Shown piece after piece: positions 54,026 to 62,393 of a stretch of 64,000 nt of DNA. Position numbers and translations under genes: made by a program. The DNA comes from Mageeibacillus sp. (GTDB taxonomy: Bacteria > Bacillota > Clostridia > Saccharofermentanales > Saccharofermentanaceae): the NCBI GenBank assembly GCA_022484595.1, contig JAKVLB010000001.1:186001-250000 (forward strand), in the 5' to 3' direction. The notes under the pieces were generated by a model. It was not told the DNA's origin, did not search any database, and saw nothing but the letters and a program-made list of their open reading frames with translations. Each line of letters starts with the position of its first letter. Positions within the stretch are counted from its first letter, which is position 1.

Positions 54026-55219
54026 TCAATCCTCAGTCGGAATATATTCAATACCCAGGAGATGGGCTCTCACGAACAAACCGGACTTGCTGATAAACTC
54101 ATCAGGCCAATGACCGGCATATTTCTCTTCGATGGTAAGCACATCAGAGTTGAATCTGAGTGCATTCGACGATTCGGCAGCCGCTCCTCCTATTGACCAG
54201 TTGCACCATGAAATATTGCGTTCATCAAGGAAATCAAGCCACTGCTGTGCTTCATCAAGATAGAGCATTCCTTTGCCTGTATCGTTGGTCGTTCCCCACT
54301 CAGTAACGAAAACGCAGCAACCGTTGTCGTTAGCTGTCACAATCTTGTCCCTAAGTTCCTGCCCATGAGAACCTGCATAGAAATGACACGTATAGCAGAT
54401 ATTGTCTCCGTCAATCGGGTCTTCAGATGCTATGTCAACATCCTGACTCCAGTTCGGAGTTCCGACTATAATGATGTTGTCGGGATCATTCTCCCTAATG
54501 GCGTCAATGACGTCCTCGGCATAGGGCTTTATGCATCCGTCCCAGTCAACTTCACGCTGATCGTCGTCATAGCACATACCGTTAGGCTCATTGCAGATTT
54601 CATACATTACATTCGGTGTATCTCCGTAAATCGCAGATATTCTTGAGAAAAAGTCAATTGAAGCATCCTTGAACTCATTCGGATCGCCGTCGTATAAAAT
54701 ATGCCAGTCGATAATGACGTACATTCCCTGCGCTATTGCAAGATCGGTAATGTTGCATACCATATCGAAATACTTCTCCGGGTTTACATTATAATCATCA
54801 GAATCACCCTTGGTTGTCATCGCCAGTCTCAGCACGTCCGCGCCCCAGTCCTGCGCTATTGTCTGAACGGTGTCACTGTTAAACATATCCGGACACATGT
54901 TGAGTGCATAAGTGCTCATACCTTTTAGCTGAACGACTTCTCCCGCACTGTTCACTATATTGGTACCGTCAACCGACAGCTGACCGTCAATATCTGCTAT
55001 GCGGTCCGTTACCTGAGCGGTACTTAGCGGCCCGTGCGTCTCTTCCGTCGACTCTGTTGTCTGTAGCAGGCTTTCGCTTGTCTCAGAAGGCTCTGCGGAA
55101 GTAGTAGGATTTGTAGCGACTTCAGAAGGAACAGTCTCCGGTGCGAGTCTGTTGGAACATCCGAATACAGAGAAGGCAACTGACAATATGAGAACGGCTG
55201 AGATAATTTTCCTGTGCAT
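54026..55219 (-). CDS. GH5 endoglucanase-like lipoprotein
   Basis: A 397-residue surface glycoside hydrolase. The signal peptide ends at VFGC (Cys21, lipoprotein), and a Ser/Thr/Glu-rich linker covers residues 22-75. The GH5 barrel follows from about residue 80: LKGMSTYAL, VIIDWHIL, the acid/base Glu211 in YEICNEPNG, CYTCHFYAGSHG and the nucleophile Glu307 in VFVTEWGT. These match subfamily 2 cellulases. It suggests use of beta-glucan outside the cell. It has a promoter at 55255-55282. Confidence 0.92.
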   Translation of the reverse strand: MHRKIISAVLILSVAFSVFGCSNRLAPETVPSEVATNPTTSAEPSETSESLLQTTESTEETHGPLSTAQVTDRIADIDGQLSVDGTNIVNSAGEVVQLKGMSTYALNMCPDMFNSDTVQTIAQDWGADVLRLAMTTKGDSDDYNVNPEKYFDMVCNITDLAIAQGMYVIIDWHILYDGDPNEFKDASIDFFSRISAIYGDTPNVMYEICNEPNGMCYDDDQREVDWDGCIKPYAEDVIDAIRENDPDNIIIVGTPNWSQDVDIASEDPIDGDNICYTCHFYAGSHGQELRDKIVTANDNGCCVFVTEWGTTNDTGKGMLYLDEAQQWLDFLDERNISWCNWSIGGAAAESSNALRFNSDVLTIEEKYAGHWPDEFISKSGLFVRAHLLGIEYIPTED

Positions 55220-55254
55220 AACTAATCCTTCTTTCGCAGTTAAATAATAAAAAT

Positions 55255-55282
55255 ATTATAAAGCAACTACTTGTAAAACCAA
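55255..55282 (-). promoter_or_regulatory. Promoter of the GH5 gene
   Basis: Minus-strand -35 TTGGTT (55277-55282), 16-base spacer and perfect -10 TATAAT (55255-55260). On the plus strand another -10 TATAAT (55361-55366) faces the HEAT gene. The rest of this 178-base divergent region is AT-rich with no other element seen. Confidence 0.6.
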
Positions 55283-55397
55283 ATAGAAATATTTAACATA
55301 AGTAGATACTGTTTCACATTTTGTACACAGAAAGTTCAAAAATTAAAACTCTATATATTTTATAATAAAGCAAGGATAAAACCTAAGGAGCTACACT

Positions 55398-55739
55398 ATG
55401 GGACGTACTGACGCAATAAAAGATAAGATTCTCAAACTTGGTGCCAAGCAGAAGCTCAGTGCCGTAATTAAGTTTGCAGATAACAGTGAAGATGACGTTC
55501 GTGTTGCTGTGGCGATTGCCATGGGTATGATTCCGTCTTATGAATCAGGAATGGCGCTGATACCTCTTCTCCGTGATTCATCTCCGGCCGTAAGGGCAGC
55601 AGCAGCTACTGCCGCCGCAGACATAAAGGCCAAGCACTGTGAGGAATACGTCAAGAAGCTCGCTTTCGCTGATGCTGACCCTACTGTCAGGCAGATTGCA
55701 AAAGCTGCATTCGATAAGCTCAAGGACAACGTGGTCTGA
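55398..55739 (+). CDS. Small HEAT-repeat protein
   Basis: A 113-residue helical protein with about three HEAT-type repeats (EDDVRVAVAIAMGMI, SSPAVRAAAATAAADI, DPTVRQIAKAAFDKL), usually a protein-binding scaffold. AAGGAG precedes the ATG. It has a perfect TATAAT -10 at 55361 and its own terminator, so it is a one-gene transcript. Partner unknown. Confidence 0.8.
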   Translation: MGRTDAIKDKILKLGAKQKLSAVIKFADNSEDDVRVAVAIAMGMIPSYESGMALIPLLRDSSPAVRAAAATAAADIKAKHCEEYVKKLAFADADPTVRQIAKAAFDKLKDNVV

Positions 55740-55753
55740 TTTCGATGAACATC

Positions 55754-55792
55754 AAAAAAAACAGCCGTGGAATTTTCTCCCCGGCTGTTTTT
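55754..55792. terminator. Bidirectional intrinsic terminator
   Basis: AACAGCCG-(14)-CGGCTGTT with TTTTT on the plus side and seven A (T on the minus strand) on the other. It serves both the HEAT gene and the convergent exporter operon. Confidence 0.85.
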
Positions 55793-55819
55793 GTCAGTAT
55801 ATCCTGCAATGTAAACAGG

Positions 55820-58048
55820 TTACTTCTGAATCGTCACAAATGAATATACGAGTCCCGAAGCATACCTGTAATATATTGTTGTTCCTTCGGTGATTCCTGA
55901 CTTAATCTCTACGTTTGTTCCGTCAGATATTCCGGTCTCAACGACTGTCTCGCCTCCCAGAGTATCGCTCTCCTCATCATATGACGTATAGCATACGGTA
56001 GTCGCTGATTTATCTGTAAGCGCCTGAGCAGGAACGCACAGCACACTGTCTTCACTTACCGGGATAAGTACCGTTGCATTCATTCCGACAAGCATATCAT
56101 CAGTCCTGTCCATAGTTACCGTTATCTGATATTTTGTGTTTCCGCCGTCATTTGTACCTTCGGTGTCGATTGATGCAACCTCGCCGTCGTAAGTCTTTCC
56201 TTTAACCGCGTCGAGAGATATTGACACGCTTAGGCCGACGCTTATATCCTTTATGTCGAGTTCGTCAATCGTAAGTGTGACCGACATCTTCGTAGTGTTG
56301 ATTATTGAAGCAATAACCGTCTCATCAACCGTATAATCCTCTTGTGCGGACGTCTGTGATTCTGATGTCTGCGTCGTGATTGCGTCCGTCAGGGAATCCA
56401 CTACGGTTTGCGAATTCACTGCCGAAGAATCAGACGGAGTGCTGTCCGCACTTCCGGAGCTCACCGGAATGCCGGAAGAAGGCACGATTGATGAAGATCC
56501 CGTCGCGCCTGCCGAATATCCGGAAGAACCTGTCGATACGTTAGCGGCCGATGTACCGGATGAAGTCGTGCCTGTAGACGCAGATGTCCCCGTCGATGCC
56601 GCTACGCGGACTATCCATACAGGACTGCCCGAGGAATTCAGCGTGATAACAAGAATGTCGCCGACCTCTATATCAGATACTGTAGCGGCTGTCCAGCTGC
56701 CTGTATCAGACGAATACGAATATACCGGAAGACTTGCATCCGGTGTGATCACCGAACTCTGCGTAAACAAAGATGTATCAAGTCCCGAACAGGCGGTGTA
56801 ATCAATATCACCCAGAGGATCACTCCCCATTAGAACAGAGATTGCCCCATAACCTACGTGCGTTACTGTTGCTCCGGTATTGGTATATCCTGTGTCGTCC
56901 TCGCCTGTCGGGCTGTTTATCATTTTCGACGGTGAAGTCTTCTCTTTCTCCGTTGTCGTTTCTGAAGTCGCGGTTGTTTCCGTTGTGTCTGTTGTGTCTG
57001 TATCCGTTGTTTCAGTTGTATCCTCCGTGTCAGTATCTTCTATTCCGCTCACCTCACCATCGCAATCCGCAAGAATCTGTCCGCTCTGATATATCTCGAA
57101 AAGTTCTTTCATCCTGTCTTCAAGTATCCCGCGCTTGTACATAAGGCTGCTGTACTCACCCGAATATCTGGTATCAGTCAGAGTGAACAGCTCGTCACCT
57201 TCTGAAACAGTATCGCCTTCAGATACCGCTATGTCGTCAATTACACCGGCACTTGCGACAACTTTAAGTTCGTCATCTATGTAAAGCTGAGCGCTTCCCA
57301 GAGAAGTGCCGTCCTCTGATACGATGCTGACAGTATCTCCGTAATCTGCATTCTCGTCACTTAAAGTTACTGTGGCGGTTTTGTCAGTAACGCTTGTAAC
57401 CTTGCCGGACACTTCCTCGCCGTCAGACAGAGCGACAGTGACACTCAACCCCGGCTCAATATCAGAAGTTCTCTCAATATCGGCTGCCATGAGACCGTCT
57501 AAGGACATAAGCATCACAGCGCCGTTATCAGACATAACAGATGTAGCAGTGTCTCCGTCCTGTGCATATATCTTCTTTATTCTTCCGTCGGCGCTGGAAT
57601 TAACGCTTGTATCATCATCGCAGGAGTTGATCTCGTCTATTCTGGCATCGAGCAAAGCCATGGTTTTCTGAACCGTTTCTATGGCAGTCATTACCGAAGA
57701 CTTGTCAACGGTCGCAATGGCGTCACCGCTGCTGACAATATCTCCGTCCTTAACGAGGTATTCATCGACTGTTATATCTCCCGCTACGCTTATATCCACG
57801 CTGTTTCCGGCTTCAAGCGAACCGGAAGCCGTGATGTTTGTTTTGATCGTATCTACCGCTGCCTGAGCCGTAAGCACTTCTTCATTAACGGTCACTGCCG
57901 ATGAATCCGCGCCTCTGCCAAGAGTCAGCAGATTCGGAACCACTATGGCGGCTGCCGCAACCACAGCCACAGCGGAAATGAACACAATGCGCTTTCCATA
58001 ACGGCGATGCGGTCTTATTTCAGTTTTCTTATTTTTAAAGATGTTCAT
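55820..58048 (-). CDS. Efflux adaptor (MacA/HlyD-like) B, with large Ser/Thr-rich insert
   Basis: A 742-residue adaptor. An N-terminal membrane helix (about residues 22-40) is followed by a lipoyl/hairpin half with VDEYLVKDGDIVSSGDAIATVD, a coiled hairpin, and the closing VIDDIAVSEGDTVSEGDELFTL half. The C-terminal barrel region includes VTLTIDELDIKDISVG and VLCVPAQAL. Between these halves lies an insert of over 200 residues: an Asp/Thr/Glu run, a small beta-like domain with ATVSDIEVGDILVITL, and a Ser/Gly/Thr-rich stretch. The ATG at 58048 follows AAGGAG. It is the last gene of the exporter operon. Confidence 0.85.
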   Translation of the reverse strand: MNIFKNKKTEIRPHRRYGKRIVFISAVAVVAAAAIVVPNLLTLGRGADSSAVTVNEEVLTAQAAVDTIKTNITASGSLEAGNSVDISVAGDITVDEYLVKDGDIVSSGDAIATVDKSSVMTAIETVQKTMALLDARIDEINSCDDDTSVNSSADGRIKKIYAQDGDTATSVMSDNGAVMLMSLDGLMAADIERTSDIEPGLSVTVALSDGEEVSGKVTSVTDKTATVTLSDENADYGDTVSIVSEDGTSLGSAQLYIDDELKVVASAGVIDDIAVSEGDTVSEGDELFTLTDTRYSGEYSSLMYKRGILEDRMKELFEIYQSGQILADCDGEVSGIEDTDTEDTTETTDTDTTDTTETTATSETTTEKEKTSPSKMINSPTGEDDTGYTNTGATVTHVGYGAISVLMGSDPLGDIDYTACSGLDTSLFTQSSVITPDASLPVYSYSSDTGSWTAATVSDIEVGDILVITLNSSGSPVWIVRVAASTGTSASTGTTSSGTSAANVSTGSSGYSAGATGSSSIVPSSGIPVSSGSADSTPSDSSAVNSQTVVDSLTDAITTQTSESQTSAQEDYTVDETVIASIINTTKMSVTLTIDELDIKDISVGLSVSISLDAVKGKTYDGEVASIDTEGTNDGGNTKYQITVTMDRTDDMLVGMNATVLIPVSEDSVLCVPAQALTDKSATTVCYTSYDEESDTLGGETVVETGISDGTNVEIKSGITEGTTIYYRYASGLVYSFVTIQK

Positions 58049-58061
58049 AATAATCTCCTTG

Positions 58062-59252
58062 TCAGTCTCCGTAATGAAGAGCATCTATCGGTTTCATTTT
58101 CGCCGCCTTGTTAGCCGGATAAAGACCGAAAACAACCCCTATGAAGAAGCAGAACGCCACGGCAATTATCACAACCGTAGCATTCATGCTGAACGCCAGA
58201 TCAAGACTTGACACGATCACCGAGATAACACGGAGTATTGTCCACGACAGGAAAATACCTATCGCGCAGCCTATCATGCACAGCACGACCGCTTCCAGAA
58301 GAAACTGCTGAAGTATGACGCGCCTTGACGCGCCTATTGCCTTGCGGATACCTATCTCGCGCGTGCGTTCGGTTACGGTGACAAGCATGATGTTCATAAT
58401 GCCTATGCCTCCGACAACAAGTGATATTCCTGCAATGCCTCCAAGCAGGATAGTCAGTATGCTGGTGATGTTGCTCATCGCGCTTTCAAGAGTATCCGAC
58501 GTCGTAATATCATAGGCATCGTCGTCGTCTTCAAACCTGTCAAGAAGAATCTGCTCTATCTCGTTCTTCGCAAGTTCTGTCGTTGAATTATCCGCGCAGC
58601 TGATATAAAAGCTCGTAATGTCGGACGTTGTGTCCGTTGAAAGCCTTATATAGCTCGTATACGGAATATAGCAGATCATGTCTCCCGAACCGAACATTGA
58701 TGTCAGTGAGCTTGTATCATCTTCAAGCACTCCGACGACAGTGTATTTAGCGCCGTCAAGAGAGATCACTTTACCCAGGCAGTCCTCATAACCGATAATC
58801 TCCTGTGCGAAAGTCTCGTTGATCACGCAGACATCAGTATTGTTATCAACGTCTGAAGACTTGATGAAACGCCCTAACAGCAGACTGAGATTCTCGATAT
58901 CCGCATACTGCGAAGTGGTGCCGTACACCGTCACCGTGTCTGAATTATCATCGAACTTGCCGGTCATTGAACCTGTCGCCAGAGGCGCGGCATCCTTGAT
59001 ATTGTCGGTATTCATCCACTCGTCAAGATCGCTTTGTTTAATCGGATTGCCTTTGTCGTCAGAGATTGTAACGGATATCATATTTGTTCCGAGACTGTTT
59101 ATGGTATTTTTGACGGAACCTGTCGCGCCGCTTACAAGACTTACCAGGATAACCAGCGCCATGACGCCGATTATTATTCCGAGCATCGTGAGGAAAGACC
59201 TCATTTTGTTACTGCTTATTGACTTAAGAGCCATTTTAAACGATTGAAGCAC
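58062..59252 (-). CDS. ABC transporter permease, MacB/FtsX family
   Basis: A 396-residue permease of the type VII (MacB) class: a helix near residues 18-40 (TMLGIIIGVMALVILVSLV), a large extracellular domain (about 45-270) and three C-terminal helices, with VTERTREIGIRKAIGASRRVILQQFL, the coupling sequence of the family. It starts with GTG at 59252, six bases after GGAGG, and overlaps the ATPase gene by 17 bases. Such proteins use mechanotransmission to move peptides or drugs across or off the membrane. Confidence 0.93.
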   Translation of the reverse strand: MLQSFKMALKSISSNKMRSFLTMLGIIIGVMALVILVSLVSGATGSVKNTINSLGTNMISVTISDDKGNPIKQSDLDEWMNTDNIKDAAPLATGSMTGKFDDNSDTVTVYGTTSQYADIENLSLLLGRFIKSSDVDNNTDVCVINETFAQEIIGYEDCLGKVISLDGAKYTVVGVLEDDTSSLTSMFGSGDMICYIPYTSYIRLSTDTTSDITSFYISCADNSTTELAKNEIEQILLDRFEDDDDAYDITTSDTLESAMSNITSILTILLGGIAGISLVVGGIGIMNIMLVTVTERTREIGIRKAIGASRRVILQQFLLEAVVLCMIGCAIGIFLSWTILRVISVIVSSLDLAFSMNATVVIIAVAFCFFIGVVFGLYPANKAAKMKPIDALHYGD

Positions 59253-59919
59253 TTTGTACCTCCGTTACGCGGCCGTCGAAAATATGCAGCGAACGCTCTG
59301 CCTGTCTGGCGACATTATTGTCATGTGTTATGAGTACTATCGTGTTTCCCTGACTGTGAAGCTCATGAAAAATATCCATAATCTCAATGGAAGTCTTTGA
59401 ATCAAGGTTTCCTGTCGGTTCGTCTGCCAGAATAAGTGACGGATTGGTTGCGATCGCCCGCGCTATCGCGACTCTCTGCTGCTGTCCGCCGGATAATTCT
59501 GTAGGATAGTGCTGTGCTCTTTTTGTAAGTTCAACCCGGTTTAATGCCTCCATAACGCGCTGTCTGCGCTCCTGTTTACGCATTTTCTGATATATGAGCG
59601 GAAGCTCGACATTCTCTTCGGCTGTAAGCTTGGAAATCAGATTGAAGCTCTGGAATACAAATCCGATCTTTCTGTTGCGAATCGCGGCAAGCTCATTTTC
59701 CGAATAGGCTTCAATAGGAATTCCGTCAAGTCTGTATTCACCGGAATCGGCAATATCGAGGCAGCCTATAATGTTCATCAGAGTTGATTTTCCGCTGCCG
59801 GAAGGACCTATTATACTGACAAACTCTCCGGGGCTGACATGAAGGCTCGCATGATCCAAAGCGTGCACCGCCTCATTTCCTATCTGGTATGTCTTGCAGA
59901 TATCATATAAACGTATCAT
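59236..59919 (-). CDS. ABC transporter ATPase, MacB/LolD family
   Basis: A 227-residue ATPase with Walker [17 protein letters not shown]-loop FVFQSFNLI, signature [14 protein letters not shown], Walker [13 protein letters not shown] and H-loop VLITHD. It drives the overlapping MacB-like permease. It begins 16 bases after adaptor A. Confidence 0.96.
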   Translation of the reverse strand: MIRLYDICKTYQIGNEAVHALDHASLHVSPGEFVSIIGPSGSGKSTLMNIIGCLDIADSGEYRLDGIPIEAYSENELAAIRNRKIGFVFQSFNLISKLTAEENVELPLIYQKMRKQERRQRVMEALNRVELTKRAQHYPTELSGGQQQRVAIARAIATNPSLILADEPTGNLDSKTSIEIMDIFHELHSQGNTIVLITHDNNVARQAERSLHIFDGRVTEVQSASIV

Positions 59920-59935
59920 CTTAATTCACCTCTTC

Positions 59936-61627
59936 TCAGTTTCCGCTGCTTGGGCCTTTGTCCTGCGAATTGCCGCTGCCGGAATTTCCGGCTCCGTCAG
60001 GCATCTGTCCTCCCGAAGGCATCTGCCCTCCTGAAGGCATCTGTCCGCCGGTTAAGTCTCCGCCGCCGCCCTGCATTCCCGTCATACCGTTCATGCCGCC
60101 TGCCGAAGCTGAAGCTGAAGTGTCTTCATAATATACAGTGTCACCCTCAGACAAACCGGAGGTTATCTGCACATAAGTGCTGTTTGTAATTCCGACTGTG
60201 ACTTCAACCATTCCGCCCGGAGTATCGGTATCTTCATCAAGCGTTGTATAGACAAAATAGGTAGAGCCCGTATTATTGAGCGCCTCAACCGGAATAAGTA
60301 TCGCATCGTCCACGCTCTGTATGGATATAACAACCGAAGCAGACATTCCGGACAGCATTCCGTCCGCTTTATCTATGGTCACTTCCGCGGTGTAATACGT
60401 CACACCGTCAGAGGTCGTACCTGTTTTGTCTATGTCCGTTATTGTTCCGTCAACAGTCTGGTCAAGCGAATCTATGGTAACTGTCGCTGTCTGTCCTTCA
60501 GACAGTGACAGAATATCGGTATCATCGACAGACACGTCTATGGTCATTTTTTCATTCGGACATATTTCAAAACAGTCTGATGACGATGAAGAAGTTGAAG
60601 TTGAAGAATCCGAAGTTGAATCCGAAGCGGAAGAAGAGCTGTCATCATCTTCAGGAACAGCCTTAACCGTTCCTGACATCTGAGCGGTAATAGAGCCGTC
60701 GCGATAAATCTTGATCAGATCATCGAGTTCGTCTTCAAGGTCACTTCGTTCTTCGAGCAATGAGTCAAGATTGGCCGTATACCCTGTATCCGTAAGCTTG
60801 AGAAGTGTGTCGCCTTCGCTGACTTTATCGCCTTCGTCAACTGATACAGATGAGACAGTTCCTGCATAGGCAACGACAGTGAGAGGTGAATTTACATAGG
60901 CAGCTGCACTTCCCAGTGAATTACCGCCTTCGTCTGTAACAGTGCATTCCTCATCAATATCAATTCCATTGTCTGTAACAAGAATTTTCGCCGTGCCGTC
61001 AGAAACAGATTCAACCTCACCGTCATAGCTTGTATCATCTGCCGTGACTGTGACCGAATCTCCTGACGCGAGAGAAGATGAGTCTATATCCAAAGCCATA
61101 TATCCGTCCATGGAGATAATCATCAGTGCGTTGTTATCAGTCATCGCCTGAATAACATCATCACCTTTCTGCACATATACAGCTTTAATTCTGCCGTCAA
61201 CCGCAGCCTTGATTTTGGTTGCCGCGGTCTCTTCCGAAGCGGCCTCGAGCTGATCGTCAAGTGTGTCAATCCTGTCCTGCACATCATACATGGCGGACAG
61301 AACCGACGAAAGATTGACCGTGGCGACTGTATCTCCTTCGGCAACGTCATCTCCGCTTGAAACAAGAACCTCTGAGAGCTCAACGCCGTCAGGAATGTCA
61401 TACTCTTCTATATCGCAGTCTTCAAGCGTTCCCGAACCCGACACCGAAGTACTTATTGAAGAGACCTCAGCCTGAGCTGATGTATAGTCACTCGTAGAAT
61501 CCGAGAACTGCTCTTTAACCTTGCGCTTAAGTATAATAATACCTGCGATGCAAAGACCGATAACCGCAACGGTTATTATGACAATCTTTATTATCGTGGA
61601 CTTCTTCAGTTTTTTTCTGCGACTCAT
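59936..61627 (-). CDS. Efflux adaptor (MacA/HlyD-like) A
   Basis: A 563-residue adaptor: membrane helix at residues 12-31, a lipoyl-like half with LSEVLVSSGDDVAEGDTVATVN, a long hairpin, TVSSVSVDEGDKVSEGDTLLKL, a Ser/Asp/Glu-rich loop (about 335-365), and a barrel region with MTIDVSVDDTDILSLSEGQ and ILIPVEAL. The C-terminal 55 residues are rich in Gly, Met and Gln, with three six-residue GGQMPS/D units. It opens the operon adaptor-ATPase-permease-adaptor. GAGGTG lies five bases before the ATG. Confidence 0.88.
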   Translation of the reverse strand: MSRRKKLKKSTIIKIVIITVAVIGLCIAGIIILKRKVKEQFSDSTSDYTSAQAEVSSISTSVSGSGTLEDCDIEEYDIPDGVELSEVLVSSGDDVAEGDTVATVNLSSVLSAMYDVQDRIDTLDDQLEAASEETAATKIKAAVDGRIKAVYVQKGDDVIQAMTDNNALMIISMDGYMALDIDSSSLASGDSVTVTADDTSYDGEVESVSDGTAKILVTDNGIDIDEECTVTDEGGNSLGSAAAYVNSPLTVVAYAGTVSSVSVDEGDKVSEGDTLLKLTDTGYTANLDSLLEERSDLEDELDDLIKIYRDGSITAQMSGTVKAVPEDDDSSSSASDSTSDSSTSTSSSSSDCFEICPNEKMTIDVSVDDTDILSLSEGQTATVTIDSLDQTVDGTITDIDKTGTTSDGVTYYTAEVTIDKADGMLSGMSASVVISIQSVDDAILIPVEALNNTGSTYFVYTTLDEDTDTPGGMVEVTVGITNSTYVQITSGLSEGDTVYYEDTSASASAGGMNGMTGMQGGGGDLTGGQMPSGGQMPSGGQMPDGAGNSGSGNSQDKGPSSGN

Positions 61628-61673
61628 AGTGCACCTCGTAATTTAAGATTAATTACAAGTCTATGAATCCTAC

Positions 61674-61689
61674 CTTAATTTTAACTTAA
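61674..61689. promoter_or_regulatory. Direct repeat CTTAA-N6-CTTAA upstream of the exporter operon
   Basis: Two CTTAA units spaced exactly 11 bases apart, about 50 bases upstream of adaptor A and overlapping a -10-like TAAAAT (minus strand, 61678-61683) that has no good -35. An 11-base direct repeat next to a weak promoter is how OmpR-family activators often bind. Confidence 0.3.
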
Positions 61690-61730
61690 ACAAATTGAGG
61701 CTAAAGACAGGCATTGCAGCCTGTACTTCG

Positions 61731-62393
61731 TCAATGAATGATTTCCGTTATATCTCCGGATTTCTTGTAGATGGAGTTGGCGCTGACAGTGCCTCTTACC
61801 ATCGAGAGCGGATAAATTCTCGTATTGCGGCCGATTACGGACCCCGGATTAAGAACACTTCCGCAGCCCACCTCGACATTGTCGCCGATTACCGCCGCGA
61901 ACTTCTTAAGCCCGGTCTCTATCTGACCGCCGTCATATTTAACACAAACAAGAGTCTTGTCGGATTTTACGTTTGAAGTGATGGAACCCGCACCCATATG
62001 CGCCCTGTATCCGAGAATTGAATCACCGACATAGTTATAGTGAGGCACCTGTACGTTGTCGAAAAGTATCACATTCTTAAGTTCGGTTGAATTGCCTACG
62101 ACGGCATTGGCTCCTATAATCACGCTTCCGCGGATAAACGCGCAGTGTCTGACAGTTGTATCCGGTCCTATAATCAAAGGTCCCTTGAGATAGGCGGAAT
62201 CAAAAATATCCGCAGACTTTGCAACCCAGATATCTTCGCCGCGCTGTTCATAGATCTCTTTATCAAGTGTCGGACCGATTCTCATAATAAAATCCGATAT
62301 TTCAGGCAGTACCTCCCACGGATACTGTTTGCCGTCCCAAAGCGGCGCTGCGATTGTATGCGTCAGATCAAGATAATCATTTACTTCAAACAT
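61731..62393 (-). CDS. Left-handed beta-helix (GlmU-C-like) acyltransferase-type protein
   Basis: A 220-residue protein with hexapeptide repeats from about residue 70 (LIIGPDTTVRHCAFIRGSVIIGANAVVGN, VEVGCGSVLNPGSVIGRNTRIYP). The HYNYVGDSILG segment corresponds to the GlmU acetyltransferase His-Tyr-Val site region. It lacks a nucleotidyltransferase domain. Overlapping glmM by eight bases suggests a role near UDP-GlcNAc synthesis, but with no GlmU-N fused, its substrate is open. GGAGGG lies five bases before the ATG. Confidence 0.75.
   Translation of the reverse strand: MFEVNDYLDLTHTIAAPLWDGKQYPWEVLPEISDFIMRIGPTLDKEIYEQRGEDIWVAKSADIFDSAYLKGPLIIGPDTTVRHCAFIRGSVIIGANAVVGNSTELKNVILFDNVQVPHYNYVGDSILGYRAHMGAGSITSNVKSDKTLVCVKYDGGQIETGLKKFAAVIGDNVEVGCGSVLNPGSVIGRNTRIYPLSMVRGTVSANSIYKKSGDITEIIH

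Noticed and set aside
60001-60060. Short tandem repeats as a CRISPR array
   Set aside because: The 18-base units are in frame and code GGQMPS repeats in adaptor A; there are no spacers.
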